From NCBI GenBank assembly GCA_018266775.1, contig JAFDZS010000011.1:62001-126000 (forward strand): a stretch of 64,000 bases of DNA. Direction: 5' to 3'. Of this stretch, positions 7,412-16,320 are shown one piece after another (position 1 is the first letter of the stretch; the number at the start of each line of letters is the position of its first letter). The position numbers were made by a program, and so were the translations under genes. The notes beneath the pieces are model-generated. The model did not search any database. It was given only the letters and a program-made list of their open reading frames with translations, and was not told where the DNA came from. The stretch is from Bacteroidota bacterium (GTDB lineage: Bacteria; Bacteroidota; Bacteroidia; Chitinophagales; Chitinophagaceae).

Positions 7412-8812
7412 TTATTTTTTTATCTTCAGCTTAATGGTTTTGGGTTTAAGTCCTGTAGTGCCGGGACGGTGTTTACCCTTTGTGATTTTTTCAATCAGCA
7501 GGTGTTCTAACCGGTGATGCAATGGTATCAGCACCGCAGCAATACAAACAAAAATCAGTAATTCCAGTATCGGAACATGATGGGTGAGCTCCGCCACTGC
7601 AGGATGCAATAACAAAGTAAGAAATTCAAATACCAGCAAAAGCGAAATGATGCCCATGAATTTAATTATGAGCACATGGATCCTGATGCGGCTGATGACC
7701 AGTGTAAGCAAAAAGAATAACGGAATGAATATGGCAATGCCCAGCATCTGCAATTGCTGAAAGCGGGCTTCCTTATCCCTGATTTTTTGTTCAGCCAGTT
7801 CAGCCTGTCTCATTTGTTCGTTATTGGAAATGATGGTGGCCTCCCTGGTTTTATCCTGCCCCTTGATAGAATCTTGTAAAGCAGAAGCCTGCTCCAGATA
7901 AAAAAACGCACTGTCGAATAATTGTTTCTTCTTGTAATGCGTGCTTAAAAACGATGCAGCATCCAGTTGCCGCGATAAGAAATGATCGTGTGCAGCAGTG
8001 TTGAAACTTTTCAGTGCGTAATAAGCCGCAGAATCTGGCTGCTGCTGTTCATCGTACACTTTTGCCATACCAAGCGTTGCTTCGCAAAGCATTTCATTAT
8101 TTAAACCGTTGTTAAGAAAATGAAAGGCCTGCAGGTAATGTTGCAAAGCATCTGCATACTGCTGCTGCGCCTGCAAAACATTGGCAATGCCCAGGAGTGA
8201 AGCACCCAATGAAAAACTGTCTTTTGATTGTTCAGCAAGTGAAAGGGCAATGGTAAAATATTGTTTTGCAGAATCGGCTTTGTTCATGCGGTAATAAGCT
8301 TCGCCGATATTGCCTGTAATATTATACTTTAATTCAGCTTTGGCTGCATCGCCTGCAGTTTCAATAGTGGAGTCTGCCCGGTACAGGTAATCCAGCGCAT
8401 TGTTATACTCGCCCAGTAAAATATACATCAGGCCAATATTGTTGAGGGCACTGGCATAATTCCGCGGACTGTTTCTTTTTTCTTCAATCTTCAGCTTCTG
8501 CATATAATTATTCAGTGCACTGGGATAGTTACCGATCATATATTGTGCAGTGGCCAATATAGCCAGCGACCGCGATTCTCCTTCTGTATATTGTATGCGT
8601 TGTGCCAGCAACAAAGCCTGCTGCGCCAGTTGTAAAGCAGTATCGGGTTTAAAAAACTGGTATTGTTCGGCCAACCGCCATAAAACGGTAACACGGTTAG
8701 TGTCTGCCTTTTCTTTTATTAACAGGTGAGAAAGACTGTCGATTTTAGAACCCTGTGCAACAATAGTGCTGGTAAAACTTACCGCAATGAACAGTACCAA
8801 TAAGTAACGCAT
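7412..8812 (-). CDS. TPR-repeat membrane protein, kinase-sensor-like but without kinase
   Basis: The ATG at 8812 is chosen because it begins a signal sequence (MRYLLVLFIAV, ending VAQG); the longer frame starts at TTG 8851. The predicted product has 466 residues. It has about eight tetratricopeptide repeats (roughly 30-330; for example NYASALNNIGLMYILLGEYN), a short coiled coil rich in Glu/Gln, and three hydrophobic segments near 355-450, ending in a very basic tail. The layout copies the sensor half of Bacteroidota TPR-histidine kinases, but the kinase domain is missing. It may be a scaffold or signalling protein in the envelope. It is divergent from the caspase-like gene. Confidence 0.82.
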   Translation of the reverse strand: MRYLLVLFIAVSFTSTIVAQGSKIDSLSHLLIKEKADTNRVTVLWRLAEQYQFFKPDTALQLAQQALLLAQRIQYTEGESRSLAILATAQYMIGNYPSALNNYMQKLKIEEKRNSPRNYASALNNIGLMYILLGEYNNALDYLYRADSTIETAGDAAKAELKYNITGNIGEAYYRMNKADSAKQYFTIALSLAEQSKDSFSLGASLLGIANVLQAQQQYADALQHYLQAFHFLNNGLNNEMLCEATLGMAKVYDEQQQPDSAAYYALKSFNTAAHDHFLSRQLDAASFLSTHYKKKQLFDSAFFYLEQASALQDSIKGQDKTREATIISNNEQMRQAELAEQKIRDKEARFQQLQMLGIAIFIPLFFLLTLVISRIRIHVLIIKFMGIISLLLVFEFLTLLLHPAVAELTHHVPILELLIFVCIAAVLIPLHHRLEHLLIEKITKGKHRPGTTGLKPKTIKLKIKK

Positions 8813-8918
8813 AGTAGCAGAAAGGTTTTTAATAAGCCGGTTTGAATACAATTAATATTGATGCTGCAATATATAAACAGGAAGCTGATTGCAGTTTATT
8901 TTCAGAAAATATACAGAA

Positions 8919-9842
8919 ATGTTTTTAAAAAGCAGTAGATTTAAAAAAACCTTTCTCATGCCAGCACACGAAACCGGTTCATTTAATGAACAAAAAAAGC
9001 TTTTTGCCACACGCATGCAGCAGGAAGAAAAAGTAGTACGTACAAAACTGATGCTGATTGTTGTAGCCAATACATTAGATAAGCACATAGGCAATGGGTG
9101 TAAAGAAGACATCAAATCCATACGCGGCCTGTTTGCTGAATTATCGAAAGAAATGGATTTTAATTTTATGGAACTGGTGGTGAAAGCAGAGGACTACAGC
9201 AAAGAAAATATTTTAGGTGCCATTGATATGCTTACCCCCGGGCCGAATGATATTGTAGTGTTTTATTATTCGGGGCATGGTTTCAGTTATGATAAAGAAA
9301 AAGATAAAAAATTTGCGCAGGTTGATCTTCGGTCGCATCCATCAGTAGATAAAATTGAAATTGTAAACGAGAACACAGAAAATCTTGCGGAAATATTTGA
9401 AATGGTAAAAAGCAAAGGAGCCAGGCTGAACATAGTAATTGGTGACTGCTGCAATACTAAAATCCAATTTGAAAGAGATGTAAAAGCAACAGATGCCAAT
9501 TTGCACATTGGTGAAAGGCCGGTTTTGAAAGTTAATAAGAAAACCACTGAAGCATTGTTTTGCGATTTAACAGCATCTATTTTAGCCGGAGCCGCAGACA
9601 AAGGACAGTTTGCCATTTCAGATGATAAAATTGGAAGCCTGTTCACTTATAATTTTACAAATCATTTAAAGCAGCACCTGAGTAACGATTTAGATGAATC
9701 GAAGGGTATTCCCTGGCAAAAACTGCTTGAAGAAACGCAGGATAAAACATTATCGCAAAGCAAAGGCTATGATATTGGCGAAGGAAAACCAGGCCATCAA
9801 AAACCCATCTTCGATATTGCCTTCAGGCGTAGCTTGTATTAA
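8919..9842 (+). CDS. Caspase-like cysteine peptidase (family C14)
   Basis: The first ATG is at 8919; a longer frame begins at TTG 8889. The predicted product has 307 residues and no signal peptide, so it is probably cytoplasmic. The caspase p20 fold is indicated by a beta strand (KLMLIVVANT), then NDIVVFYYSGHGFSY carrying the catalytic His (about residue 120), then LNIVIGDCCN carrying the catalytic Cys (about 178). Residues after 190 have no other recognisable domain. Bacterial caspase homologues (orthocaspases) cleave after basic residues and are linked to cell death, stress or immune systems. Here it stands alone next to a divergent TPR protein, a possible partner. It has no upstream sensor domain of its own. 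Confidence 0.85.
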   Translation: MFLKSSRFKKTFLMPAHETGSFNEQKKLFATRMQQEEKVVRTKLMLIVVANTLDKHIGNGCKEDIKSIRGLFAELSKEMDFNFMELVVKAEDYSKENILGAIDMLTPGPNDIVVFYYSGHGFSYDKEKDKKFAQVDLRSHPSVDKIEIVNENTENLAEIFEMVKSKGARLNIVIGDCCNTKIQFERDVKATDANLHIGERPVLKVNKKTTEALFCDLTASILAGAADKGQFAISDDKIGSLFTYNFTNHLKQHLSNDLDESKGIPWQKLLEETQDKTLSQSKGYDIGEGKPGHQKPIFDIAFRRSLY

Positions 9843-10180
9843 AGGGAACACTGATGTTACGGATGTAACTGGTATGCACTGATTTAATTTTAATTCCCAA
9901 TCTGCGCATCTGCGGCCAGTTGAACAATTATGAAAGGGATTAGCGTGCTATAGACAAGCTTTCAACAGGAATACACCGTTTCATTTTTTCTCCAATCTGC
10001 GCATCTGCGGCCTGTTGAATCACAATCAATTTAGTTTTATCCACCACCACGGATACGCACATCCTTATAGAATCCGTTTGTTATTTTTTTTGTAACCGGA
10101 AGATATCAGTTAACTTTAGCTGCAATGCAGCAGAAGTAATTACATTTGCTGCATCATAACCGAAATAACAAGTAACGAAT
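9843..10180. repeat. Spacer with two copies of the dispersed 18-mer
   Basis: AATCTGCGCATCTGCGGC occurs at 9899-9916 and 9994-10011, 95 bases apart in the same orientation, each followed by a C and then a TTGAA-like stretch. The same 18-mer is at 4637 and inverted at 42763. No gene is visible; the right end holds the promoter of the M28 peptidase gene. Confidence 0.8.
10089..10118 (+). promoter_or_regulatory. Candidate promoter of the M28 peptidase gene
   Basis: TTTG (10089-10092), an 18-base spacer and TAACTTTA (10111-10118) match the Bacteroidota housekeeping consensus TTTG / TAnnTTTG with one mismatch. Transcription would start about 55 bases before the ATG. Confidence 0.55.
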
Positions 10181-11818
10181 ATGAAGAAACGCCTTAGTTT
10201 ATTGCTGTTATCATTTATAGCAGCCTGTCCATTTGTAAATGCGCAATTTGCGGTTCATGCAGACAGTATCAGAAGCCGCATTAAAATATTAGCATCCGAT
10301 GAATTCCAGGGCCGAAGGCCTTTTACAGCAGGTGAAAAGAAAACCATCCCTTACCTGGTACAATCATTTAAAGAAATGGGCCTTGAGCCGGGGAATGGAA
10401 AAAGTTATATCCAGCCGGTACCGATGGTGGCCATTACACCTGCGGCACCCCCACAACTGAACATTACAAAAGGTAAAGAAAAAATTGCACTGAAAAATTT
10501 TGATGACTATGTGGTGTGGACGGAAAACGGTACCCCCACCACCGCCATTCCCGCAACTGATATTGTGTTTGCAGGTTTTGGTGTAACAGCCCCGGAAAAT
10601 AACTGGGACGATTATGCCGGCATCAATGTAAAAGGGAAAATGGTATTGATTATGATCAACGATCCCGGTTTCACCACTGGAGATTCCACCTTATTCCAGG
10701 GCAAACGCATGACTTATTATGGCCGCTGGACGTATAAGTATGAAGAAGCTGCAAGGCATGGCGCTGCAGGCTGTATCATTATTCATAATACGGACGCAGC
10801 TTCTTACCCCTTCCAGGTGGTGCAAAACTCCAATGCCGGAACAAGATTATACCTTGATAAAAGAGGAAGTAAAGAATATCATTGCCCGCTGACAGGATGG
10901 GTTACGGCAGATGCAGCGAAAAAGATATTAAGTGCAGCAGGATTGAATGCAGATTCTTTGTACATAGCGGCAAACCACCGCGGTTTTAAATCATTTACAT
11001 TACCTGAAAAGGCCAGCGCAAAATTTGTTTCCAAAGCAGAATACAACGTCTCCAACAATGTAGTGGCAAAGATTACCGGCACCACATACCCGGATGAATA
11101 TATTGTATACACCGCACACTGGGATCATTTTGGTGTGGGCAAACCAGATGCAAAGGGGGATACCATTTACAACGGTGCACTGGATAATGCCAGCGGTACG
11201 GCTGTTTTGCTGGAACTGGCACGGGCATTTAAGAACAGTCCGGTCAAACCAAAGCGCACCATTATTTTTCTTTCTGTTACGGGAGAAGAACAGGGTTTGC
11301 TGGGTTCAGAATATTATACCACGCATCCCATTTATCCCCTGTATAAAACCATTGCCAATATGAATTTTGATGGCATCAATATTTTTGGCAGAACCAAAGA
11401 TGCAGTGGTGGTGGGCAAAGGCCAGTCAGAACTGGAAGATTATTATGAACAGTTTGCCGCACAGCAGCAACGGTATGTTACTGCGGAGCCCAAACCTGAA
11501 GCGGGAAGTTATTACCGGTCTGATCATTTTAATTTTGCCAAAGTGGGTGTGCCGGCATTGGATGCAGCAACAGGCGTTGATGTTGTGGGCAAAGGCCGTG
11601 AATATGGTATGCAGCAAAGGGATAATTACAACAAATACTTTTATCATACACCGTCTGATGAATACAGCGATAGCTGGAATCTTGATGGGGCATTGGAGAA
11701 CATCCAGATCATGTACCTGCTGGGAACAAAATTGGCCAATGAAAGAATTTATCCGCAATGGAAAAAAACATCTGAGTTTAAAGCCATCAGGGAAAGATCA
11801 CTGAAAAGAAAAATATAA
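10181..11818 (+). CDS. Secreted M28-family zinc aminopeptidase with PA domain
   Basis: The predicted product has 545 residues, with a signal peptide (1-21, ending VNAQ). A protease-associated insert region (about 90-260; NNWDDYAGINVKGKMVLIM) precedes the M28 catalytic domain. The zinc ligands are visible in order: His and Asp in YTAHWDHFG (about 310), Asp in NGALDNASGTA (about 332), the Glu pair in VTGEEQGLLGSEYY (about 367), Asp in NMNFDGINIFG (about 393), and a final His in HTPSDEY (about 490). It hydrolyses N-terminal residues from peptides in the periplasm or outside the cell, probably for nutrition. It has its own promoter. Confidence 0.92.
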   Translation: MKKRLSLLLLSFIAACPFVNAQFAVHADSIRSRIKILASDEFQGRRPFTAGEKKTIPYLVQSFKEMGLEPGNGKSYIQPVPMVAITPAAPPQLNITKGKEKIALKNFDDYVVWTENGTPTTAIPATDIVFAGFGVTAPENNWDDYAGINVKGKMVLIMINDPGFTTGDSTLFQGKRMTYYGRWTYKYEEAARHGAAGCIIIHNTDAASYPFQVVQNSNAGTRLYLDKRGSKEYHCPLTGWVTADAAKKILSAAGLNADSLYIAANHRGFKSFTLPEKASAKFVSKAEYNVSNNVVAKITGTTYPDEYIVYTAHWDHFGVGKPDAKGDTIYNGALDNASGTAVLLELARAFKNSPVKPKRTIIFLSVTGEEQGLLGSEYYTTHPIYPLYKTIANMNFDGINIFGRTKDAVVVGKGQSELEDYYEQFAAQQQRYVTAEPKPEAGSYYRSDHFNFAKVGVPALDAATGVDVVGKGREYGMQQRDNYNKYFYHTPSDEYSDSWNLDGALENIQIMYLLGTKLANERIYPQWKKTSEFKAIRERSLKRKI

Positions 11819-11944
11819 AAGTATTGAACACTGATATTTAATACACATGGACAAATAAAAGCAGTTGAAAAATTACAGCATATTTACTCCCGTTGAAAAT
11901 AAAACGGTATAACATCGTAAATTTGGAATTGCCAACAGATAAAA

Positions 11945-12352
11945 ATGAAAAAAGACAGGTTTAGTGTTTTAATTAAAAAAAGTAATATAGACGGTAAAGG
12001 GTTATTTGCTTTGGAAAGTATACCGGCACGGAAAAAAGTTGGCGAACTGGAAGGAGACCTGATCTCCATTCGTAAAGCAAGGCAACTGGCTGCAAAAAGT
12101 AAACGTATTTCCATTGTTGAGGTGGATGATGATTATGCTTTGTATGCCGCGGAAAAAGATACCACGTATCGCTTCATCAATCATTCCTGCCAGCCCAATA
12201 CCTACATGCGTATTTTTAAAAGGCACGTTGAATTTTATGCTTTAACCAATATTAAAAAAGGAGAGGAGTTAACCTGTAATTATGGAGAAACGCACCACGA
12301 TGGCAAACTTAAATGCAGGTGCGGGGCAAAGAACTGCATTGGTTTTCTGTAA
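11945..12352 (+). CDS. SET-domain protein-lysine methyltransferase
   Basis: The predicted product has 135 residues, essentially one SET domain, and is cytoplasmic. The N-terminal SET strand includes GKGLFALESIPARKKVGE. The SAM-binding and knot motif is RFINHSCQPNTYM (77-88) and the catalytic Tyr is in GEELTCNYGE (Tyr113). A post-SET cysteine cluster follows (KCRCGAKNCIGFL; Cys124, 126 and 131, which with Cys111 could bind Zn). It should transfer methyl groups from SAM to lysine side chains. Bacterial SET proteins are often acquired from eukaryotes; chlamydial NUE methylates histone-like proteins. The lysine-rich peptide at 7214 is a conceivable substrate (inference). The next gene begins 20 bases downstream. 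Confidence 0.9.
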   Translation: MKKDRFSVLIKKSNIDGKGLFALESIPARKKVGELEGDLISIRKARQLAAKSKRISIVEVDDDYALYAAEKDTTYRFINHSCQPNTYMRIFKRHVEFYALTNIKKGEELTCNYGETHHDGKLKCRCGAKNCIGFL

Positions 12353-12371
12353 CAAAAAAAGTACATGAGTT

Positions 12372-12851
12372 ATGAAAAAAGTTTTTACGTTTTTAATTGT
12401 AACTGTTGTTGGCCTGTCAGCCAAAGCACAGGATAGTGCACAGGTAAAAGGCATTGATGAAGCTGTAAGTAAAATCAACCAATTGTCATTACCCATTATT
12501 GCCGATTCCCTTAACCAGCAATACAGCGGCACCGACACAAAAATTACTACCTACACCACAAAGGTTCGTGATGCCAATCAATTATACAAATACACTTCCC
12601 GTGTGGTAACGCATCGGGTAGACCATGGGGTAACAACAAACATGGAAAATTCCAGCACCTTTTATTTCAGCAACAATAAACTGGTAAAGGTGGAAGAATA
12701 CACCATTAATGGTAACCGAAGAGATGATATGAGCTGGTATTATGCCAACAATCTTCCCGTTTACTGGACTCTCAATGCAGCAAAGTCTGCAGACAGGGCG
12801 AAACTATTGGTTACACAGGCTGATGATATCCTGAGAAAATACATCCACTAA
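12372..12851 (+). CDS. Exported hypothetical protein
   Basis: The predicted product has 159 residues, with a clear signal peptide (1-19, ending SAKAQ). The mature part starts with an acidic helix (VKGIDEAVSKINQL) and continues as a beta-rich domain (TYTTKVRDANQLYKYTSRVV; SSTFYFSNNKLVKVEEYTI). No family was recognised. It lies 20 bases after the SET gene on the same strand and may share its transcript, though a functional link is not evident. Probably periplasmic. Confidence 0.75.
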   Translation: MKKVFTFLIVTVVGLSAKAQDSAQVKGIDEAVSKINQLSLPIIADSLNQQYSGTDTKITTYTTKVRDANQLYKYTSRVVTHRVDHGVTTNMENSSTFYFSNNKLVKVEEYTINGNRRDDMSWYYANNLPVYWTLNAAKSADRAKLLVTQADDILRKYIH

Positions 12852-12959
12852 CTAAAGTTCAATACTTTTGGTAAGCGGCAGCAATGCATACAAACTACTT
12901 GCATTTGCACTGGCAGTTTGTTAATTTAGAAAAACGATTGCTCAAACAAAATTTGTTTT

Positions 12960-13343
12960 ATGCCAGCCAACACCGCTTTTAATACCAAAAAAGTTACCCA
13001 GATGAACCCTGCATTTCCGCAGGCTGTCATTGCAGACCCTTTTATTTTTCTTTCCGGTACACCTGGCCTTGATCCCGCTACCGGCGCCGTCGTAAGCACT
13101 GACTTTGAAACACAACTACGCCAGGCCTTCGCCAATATCAAAACAATCCTGGAAGAAGCCGGAAGCAGTATGCCGAAAGTGGTGAAAACAACCGTATTTA
13201 TGGTTAGCGGGAACGAATTTGCCATACTGAATAAAGTATATAGTGAATTCTTTCCTTCCAACGCACCTGCAAGAAATACACCGCAGGTAAATCCATTTCC
13301 TGCCGGTATATTGGTTTCGGTGGAATGTATTGCGGCCTTGTAA
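12960..13343 (+). CDS. RidA/YjgF/YER057c family protein
   Basis: The predicted product is a 127-residue cytoplasmic protein. It shows the family pattern: FIFLSGTPGLDPATG, FETQLRQAFANIKTILEEAG, KVVKTTVFMV and a C-terminal PARNTPQVNPFPAGILVSVECIAAL, in which the conserved Arg that binds the carboxylate of imine substrates is present (PAR). RidA proteins hydrolyse reactive enamine/imine intermediates made by PLP enzymes such as threonine dehydratase. The length matches the family. It appears monocistronic. Confidence 0.92.
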   Translation: MPANTAFNTKKVTQMNPAFPQAVIADPFIFLSGTPGLDPATGAVVSTDFETQLRQAFANIKTILEEAGSSMPKVVKTTVFMVSGNEFAILNKVYSEFFPSNAPARNTPQVNPFPAGILVSVECIAAL

Positions 13344-13455
13344 CTTCAAGCTCCAGCCTGAAGCATTGTACGGCATATTGATGCAACTATATCATCAGAA
13401 ATAATTAACTAATTAGTTCCGGCACCCGTCCCCATTTCCGACAGGGATGCCTTGG

Positions 13456-13542
13456 TTACTGGTCTCCGACCAGTAAATTACAGCACATTTTTTTAAATCG
13501 TTGGAGACGATTAACCAATTTGTCCTCGTCAGAGACGAGGAC
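13456..13542. repeat. Two palindromic elements upstream of the LLM gene
   Basis: TTACTGGTC and GACCAGTAA flank TCC at 13456-13476, and GTCCTCGTC and GACGAGGAC flank AGA at 13522-13542. Both are 9-bp perfect arms with 3-base centres. They resemble the GGTCAGACG-type palindromes at 4668 and in the array at 42.5 kb and are probably one class of short intergenic palindrome. Confidence 0.7.
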
Positions 13543-13601
13543 AAGCGGGGCCATTTCAATGTTAAAACATCATTTTTGTATCTTTACCAAAAAATAAAAA
13601 T

Positions 13602-14627
13602 ATGGAATTGGGTATAGATATGTTTGGCGACCTGCACATCAGCAATGGTGCCATTCAACCTGCAGGTGAGCGTTTGCAGCAACTGATTGAAGAAATTAAA
13701 CTGATGGATGCATTGGGGTTAGATTTCTTTGGAATAGGGGAGCATCACCGCCCGGATTATGCCGTTTCCGTTCCGGAAATCATTTTAGCTGCGGCAGCAA
13801 CGGTTACCAAACGCATCAAATTAGGAAGCGCCGTTTCAGTTTTAAGTTCGGCAGATCCTGTACGATTATACCAAAGCTTTGCCACGATCGATCAGTTATC
13901 TAATGGCCGGGCAGAACTGGTGGCAGGCCGTGGCAGTTTTATTGAATCATTTCCATTATATGGCTATAACCTGGAAGACTATGATGATTTGTTTGAAGAA
14001 AAACTGCAGTTGCTGTTGCAGATCAACCAGCAGGATCCCATTACATGGAAAGGAAAATTTCGTGCAGCATTGCAACAGCAACAAATTTTACCCAGGGCAT
14101 ACAATGACCATCTCAATATCTGGATTGCAGTTGGTGGAACGCCGCAGTCTGTGGTAAGAGCAGCTAAAGCAGGTTTACCTGTAGTGTTTGCCATTATTGG
14201 CGGCAGCCCCAAACAATTTGTACCGTTATTTGATTATTATAAACAGTTGTATGAAAAATTTGGGCATGATATGTCGAACTTCCAGGTTGGTGTGCATGTA
14301 CATGCATTTTTTGGAGCCGATAGTAAACAAACAGCCAATGAATATTATCCTTATTACGCGGCGCAAATGGACAGGGTGGGGAGCAGCCGTGGGTGGCCGC
14401 CATACCAGCGGGAACAGTTTGATTTTGGCCGTACTAAAAATGGAGCGCTCATCATTGGTGATGCCAACGAAGCCATTGATAAAATTTTATACCTGAAAGA
14501 AATGTTTGGCCTTACCCGTTTTTCTGCACACATGGATGTAGGCGCACCCACTCATAAATCGTTAATGAAATCTATTGAAATGTATGGTAGTGTTATTGCA
14601 CCTGCGGTGAGAAAGGCGGTGGGCTGA
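13602..14627 (+). CDS. LLM-class flavin-dependent oxidoreductase
   Basis: The predicted product is a 341-residue cytoplasmic protein of the bacterial luciferase-like TIM-barrel family. Typical elements are the N-terminal strand MELGIDMFGDLH, LDFFGIGEHHRPDYAVSVPEIILAAAA, IKLGSAVSVLSSADPVRLYQSFATIDQLSNGRAELVAGRG, IWIAVGGTPQS and a C-terminal GLTRFSAHMDVG. The members use FMN (supplied reduced by a partner) to oxygenate small organics; the substrate cannot be told. TATCTTTA at 13579-13586, 16 bases before the ATG, resembles the -7 box. Confidence 0.92.
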   Translation: MELGIDMFGDLHISNGAIQPAGERLQQLIEEIKLMDALGLDFFGIGEHHRPDYAVSVPEIILAAAATVTKRIKLGSAVSVLSSADPVRLYQSFATIDQLSNGRAELVAGRGSFIESFPLYGYNLEDYDDLFEEKLQLLLQINQQDPITWKGKFRAALQQQQILPRAYNDHLNIWIAVGGTPQSVVRAAKAGLPVVFAIIGGSPKQFVPLFDYYKQLYEKFGHDMSNFQVGVHVHAFFGADSKQTANEYYPYYAAQMDRVGSSRGWPPYQREQFDFGRTKNGALIIGDANEAIDKILYLKEMFGLTRFSAHMDVGAPTHKSLMKSIEMYGSVIAPAVRKAVG

Positions 14628-14636
14628 AAGTTGAAT

Positions 14637-14767
14637 AGTTAATTGGTTAACTGGTTAACTGGTTAATTGGTTGATTGGTTTATCGTTTAACAGTTGTAAA
14701 GATCAATATTAGAAATTCACTACTATGATTCACTATTGACCATTCACCATTGACCATTCCCCATTCA
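14637..14767. repeat. Low-complexity intergenic repeat tract
   Basis: The left half is an imperfect 8-9 bp tandem of GGTTAACT/GGTTAATT units (about 14640-14682). The right half (14724-14767) is a run of CATTCACCATTGACC-type words. Versions of the first occur at the end of valS (32790-32812) and of the second inside valS (34096-34158) and near 59710. Confidence 0.75.
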
Positions 14768-15739
14768 CCTCCCATTATTAAACCTGTTCTTATACTCCAG
14801 CGGAGATAACCCGGTAATTTTTCTGAACACTTCGCGGAACGCTTTAGGATCGGAATAACCGACAGCATACATCACTTCATTGATATTTTTACGTGAGGCT
14901 TCAAACATTTTTTTTGCTGCTTCCATCTTCACCCGCTGTGCATATTCCAACGGTGTGTTGCCGGTAGCTTTGATGAAACGCCGGTCGAAATTTCTTCTGC
15001 CTGATGCAAATTTGCTGCTGAGTTGCTCTGCCGAAATCCGTTCCTGCACATGTGTTTCAATAAATTCCTGCGCCTTTTTTACCATGGTGTCTCCATGTAT
15101 CTTCTGGCCCTTAAACATCATAAAGGAAGACTGGCTGTGGCGGTCCATTTCAACCTGGAATACCTTGGCACAAAAAATGGCGGTCGTTCTGTCGTAGTAT
15201 TTTTCTATAAGGTAAATGATGAGGTTTAAAAAAGAGTATGCTCCGCCGTTAGTATAAATGCCGTGTTCATCGGTAATAAGCTGATCTGCCTGGAGGTCAA
15301 CCTGCGGAAATAAAGTACTGAACTGGTCCACGGCAGACCAGTGTGTGGAACAACGTTTACCGTTCAGTAAACCCGTAGCCGCCAGTAAAAATGCGCCGGT
15401 GCAAATACTGGCTATGGCTGCTCCTTTATGATACTGCGTTGCTATCCAGTCAATGATGGCGCCATTTGCTTCCACGGCGGTATGATAATTATGATTGAGC
15501 GAAGGAATGATGACCAGGTCGGCCTTTCTGATGGCATGAATAGTAGTATGCGGCTGAACAGAAAACAACTCATCATAAAAGGAAACTTTTTTGGAAATGC
15601 CTGCCAGTTGTATATGAAATACAGGTTTGCGGCCGCTTTCTTTCCAGTACATATTTGCCCGTGAAAAAATTTTATAACAGCCAACAATACTGCTGAGGTT
15701 ATTTTCACCTTCCGGCACCAGTATTACCAAACGTTGCAT
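14765..15739 (-). CDS. GlxA-type regulator: DJ-1/PfpI domain plus AraC helix-turn-helix
   Basis: The predicted product is a 324-residue cytoplasmic regulator. Residues 1-200 form a DJ-1/PfpI (class I glutaminase-like) domain with the nucleophile-elbow sequence AIASICTGAFLLAATGLLNGKRCSTHW. The C-terminal 100 residues form an AraC/XylS double helix-turn-helix (ISAEQLSSKFASGRRNFDRRF and INEVMYAVGYSDPKAFREVFR, then TGLSPLEYKNRF). The N-terminal domain is thought to sense a metabolite rather than to be an enzyme. It is divergent from the tandem SRPBCC genes, so these are natural candidate targets. Confidence 0.93.
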   Translation of the reverse strand: MQRLVILVPEGENNLSSIVGCYKIFSRANMYWKESGRKPVFHIQLAGISKKVSFYDELFSVQPHTTIHAIRKADLVIIPSLNHNYHTAVEANGAIIDWIATQYHKGAAIASICTGAFLLAATGLLNGKRCSTHWSAVDQFSTLFPQVDLQADQLITDEHGIYTNGGAYSFLNLIIYLIEKYYDRTTAIFCAKVFQVEMDRHSQSSFMMFKGQKIHGDTMVKKAQEFIETHVQERISAEQLSSKFASGRRNFDRRFIKATGNTPLEYAQRVKMEAAKKMFEASRKNINEVMYAVGYSDPKAFREVFRKITGLSPLEYKNRFNNGR

Positions 15740-15855
15740 ATTTTTTCCTGTAAAGGTAGAAAATTAACTTGTCCAAATCAACCCGTGATAATGTCTTTTT
15801 TGCCACTGTTTATTTCCAGTTTACTGCATAGCTTTGTGTTACAAAAAAATAAGTC

Positions 15856-16302
15856 ATGAATAACAACTATGTTACCGAACTGAAAGTAAAACAATCCGCT
15901 GCCACTATTTTTAATGCAGTTAATAATGTAAAAGGATGGTGGTCGATGGGTGTTAAAGAAGCTACCAGTGCATTAAATGATGAGTTTGTGTACCGCCATA
16001 AAGACATGCACTATTCCAAACAAAAATTAATTGAAGTGGTTCCCAATCAAAAAGTGGTTTGGCTGGTAACCGACAGCCATTTGAGTTTTTTAAAAAACAA
16101 AACTGATGAATGGACCGGCACCAAAGTGATCTTTGACATCAGTACCCATGGTGATGAAAATATTTTGCGCATCACACACGAAGGGCTGTCGCCGGAAATT
16201 GAATGTTTCAATGCCTGTTCCGGTGGCTGGAATTATTATCTCCATAACAGTTTGTTGCCGTTGATCGAAACCGGTAAAGGCAATCCAGATCGGGAACAAT
16301 AA
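15856..16302 (+). CDS. SRPBCC/AHSA1-like protein 1
   Basis: The predicted product is a 148-residue cytoplasmic protein with the START/Bet v1-like fold of the AHSA1 group: TELKVKQSAATIFNAVNNVKGWWS at the start, VPNQKVVWLVTDSHLSF in the middle, and a C-terminal ECFNACSGGWNYYLHNSLLPLIETGKG helix. The fold makes a hydrophobic cavity for a small ligand; function unknown. TAGCTTTG (15829-15836), 19 bases before the ATG, matches the -7 box. It is followed after 18 bases by a close paralogue, a tandem duplication. Confidence 0.85.
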   Translation: MNNNYVTELKVKQSAATIFNAVNNVKGWWSMGVKEATSALNDEFVYRHKDMHYSKQKLIEVVPNQKVVWLVTDSHLSFLKNKTDEWTGTKVIFDISTHGDENILRITHEGLSPEIECFNACSGGWNYYLHNSLLPLIETGKGNPDREQ

Positions 16303-16320
16303 ACACAAAAAAATATAGCC

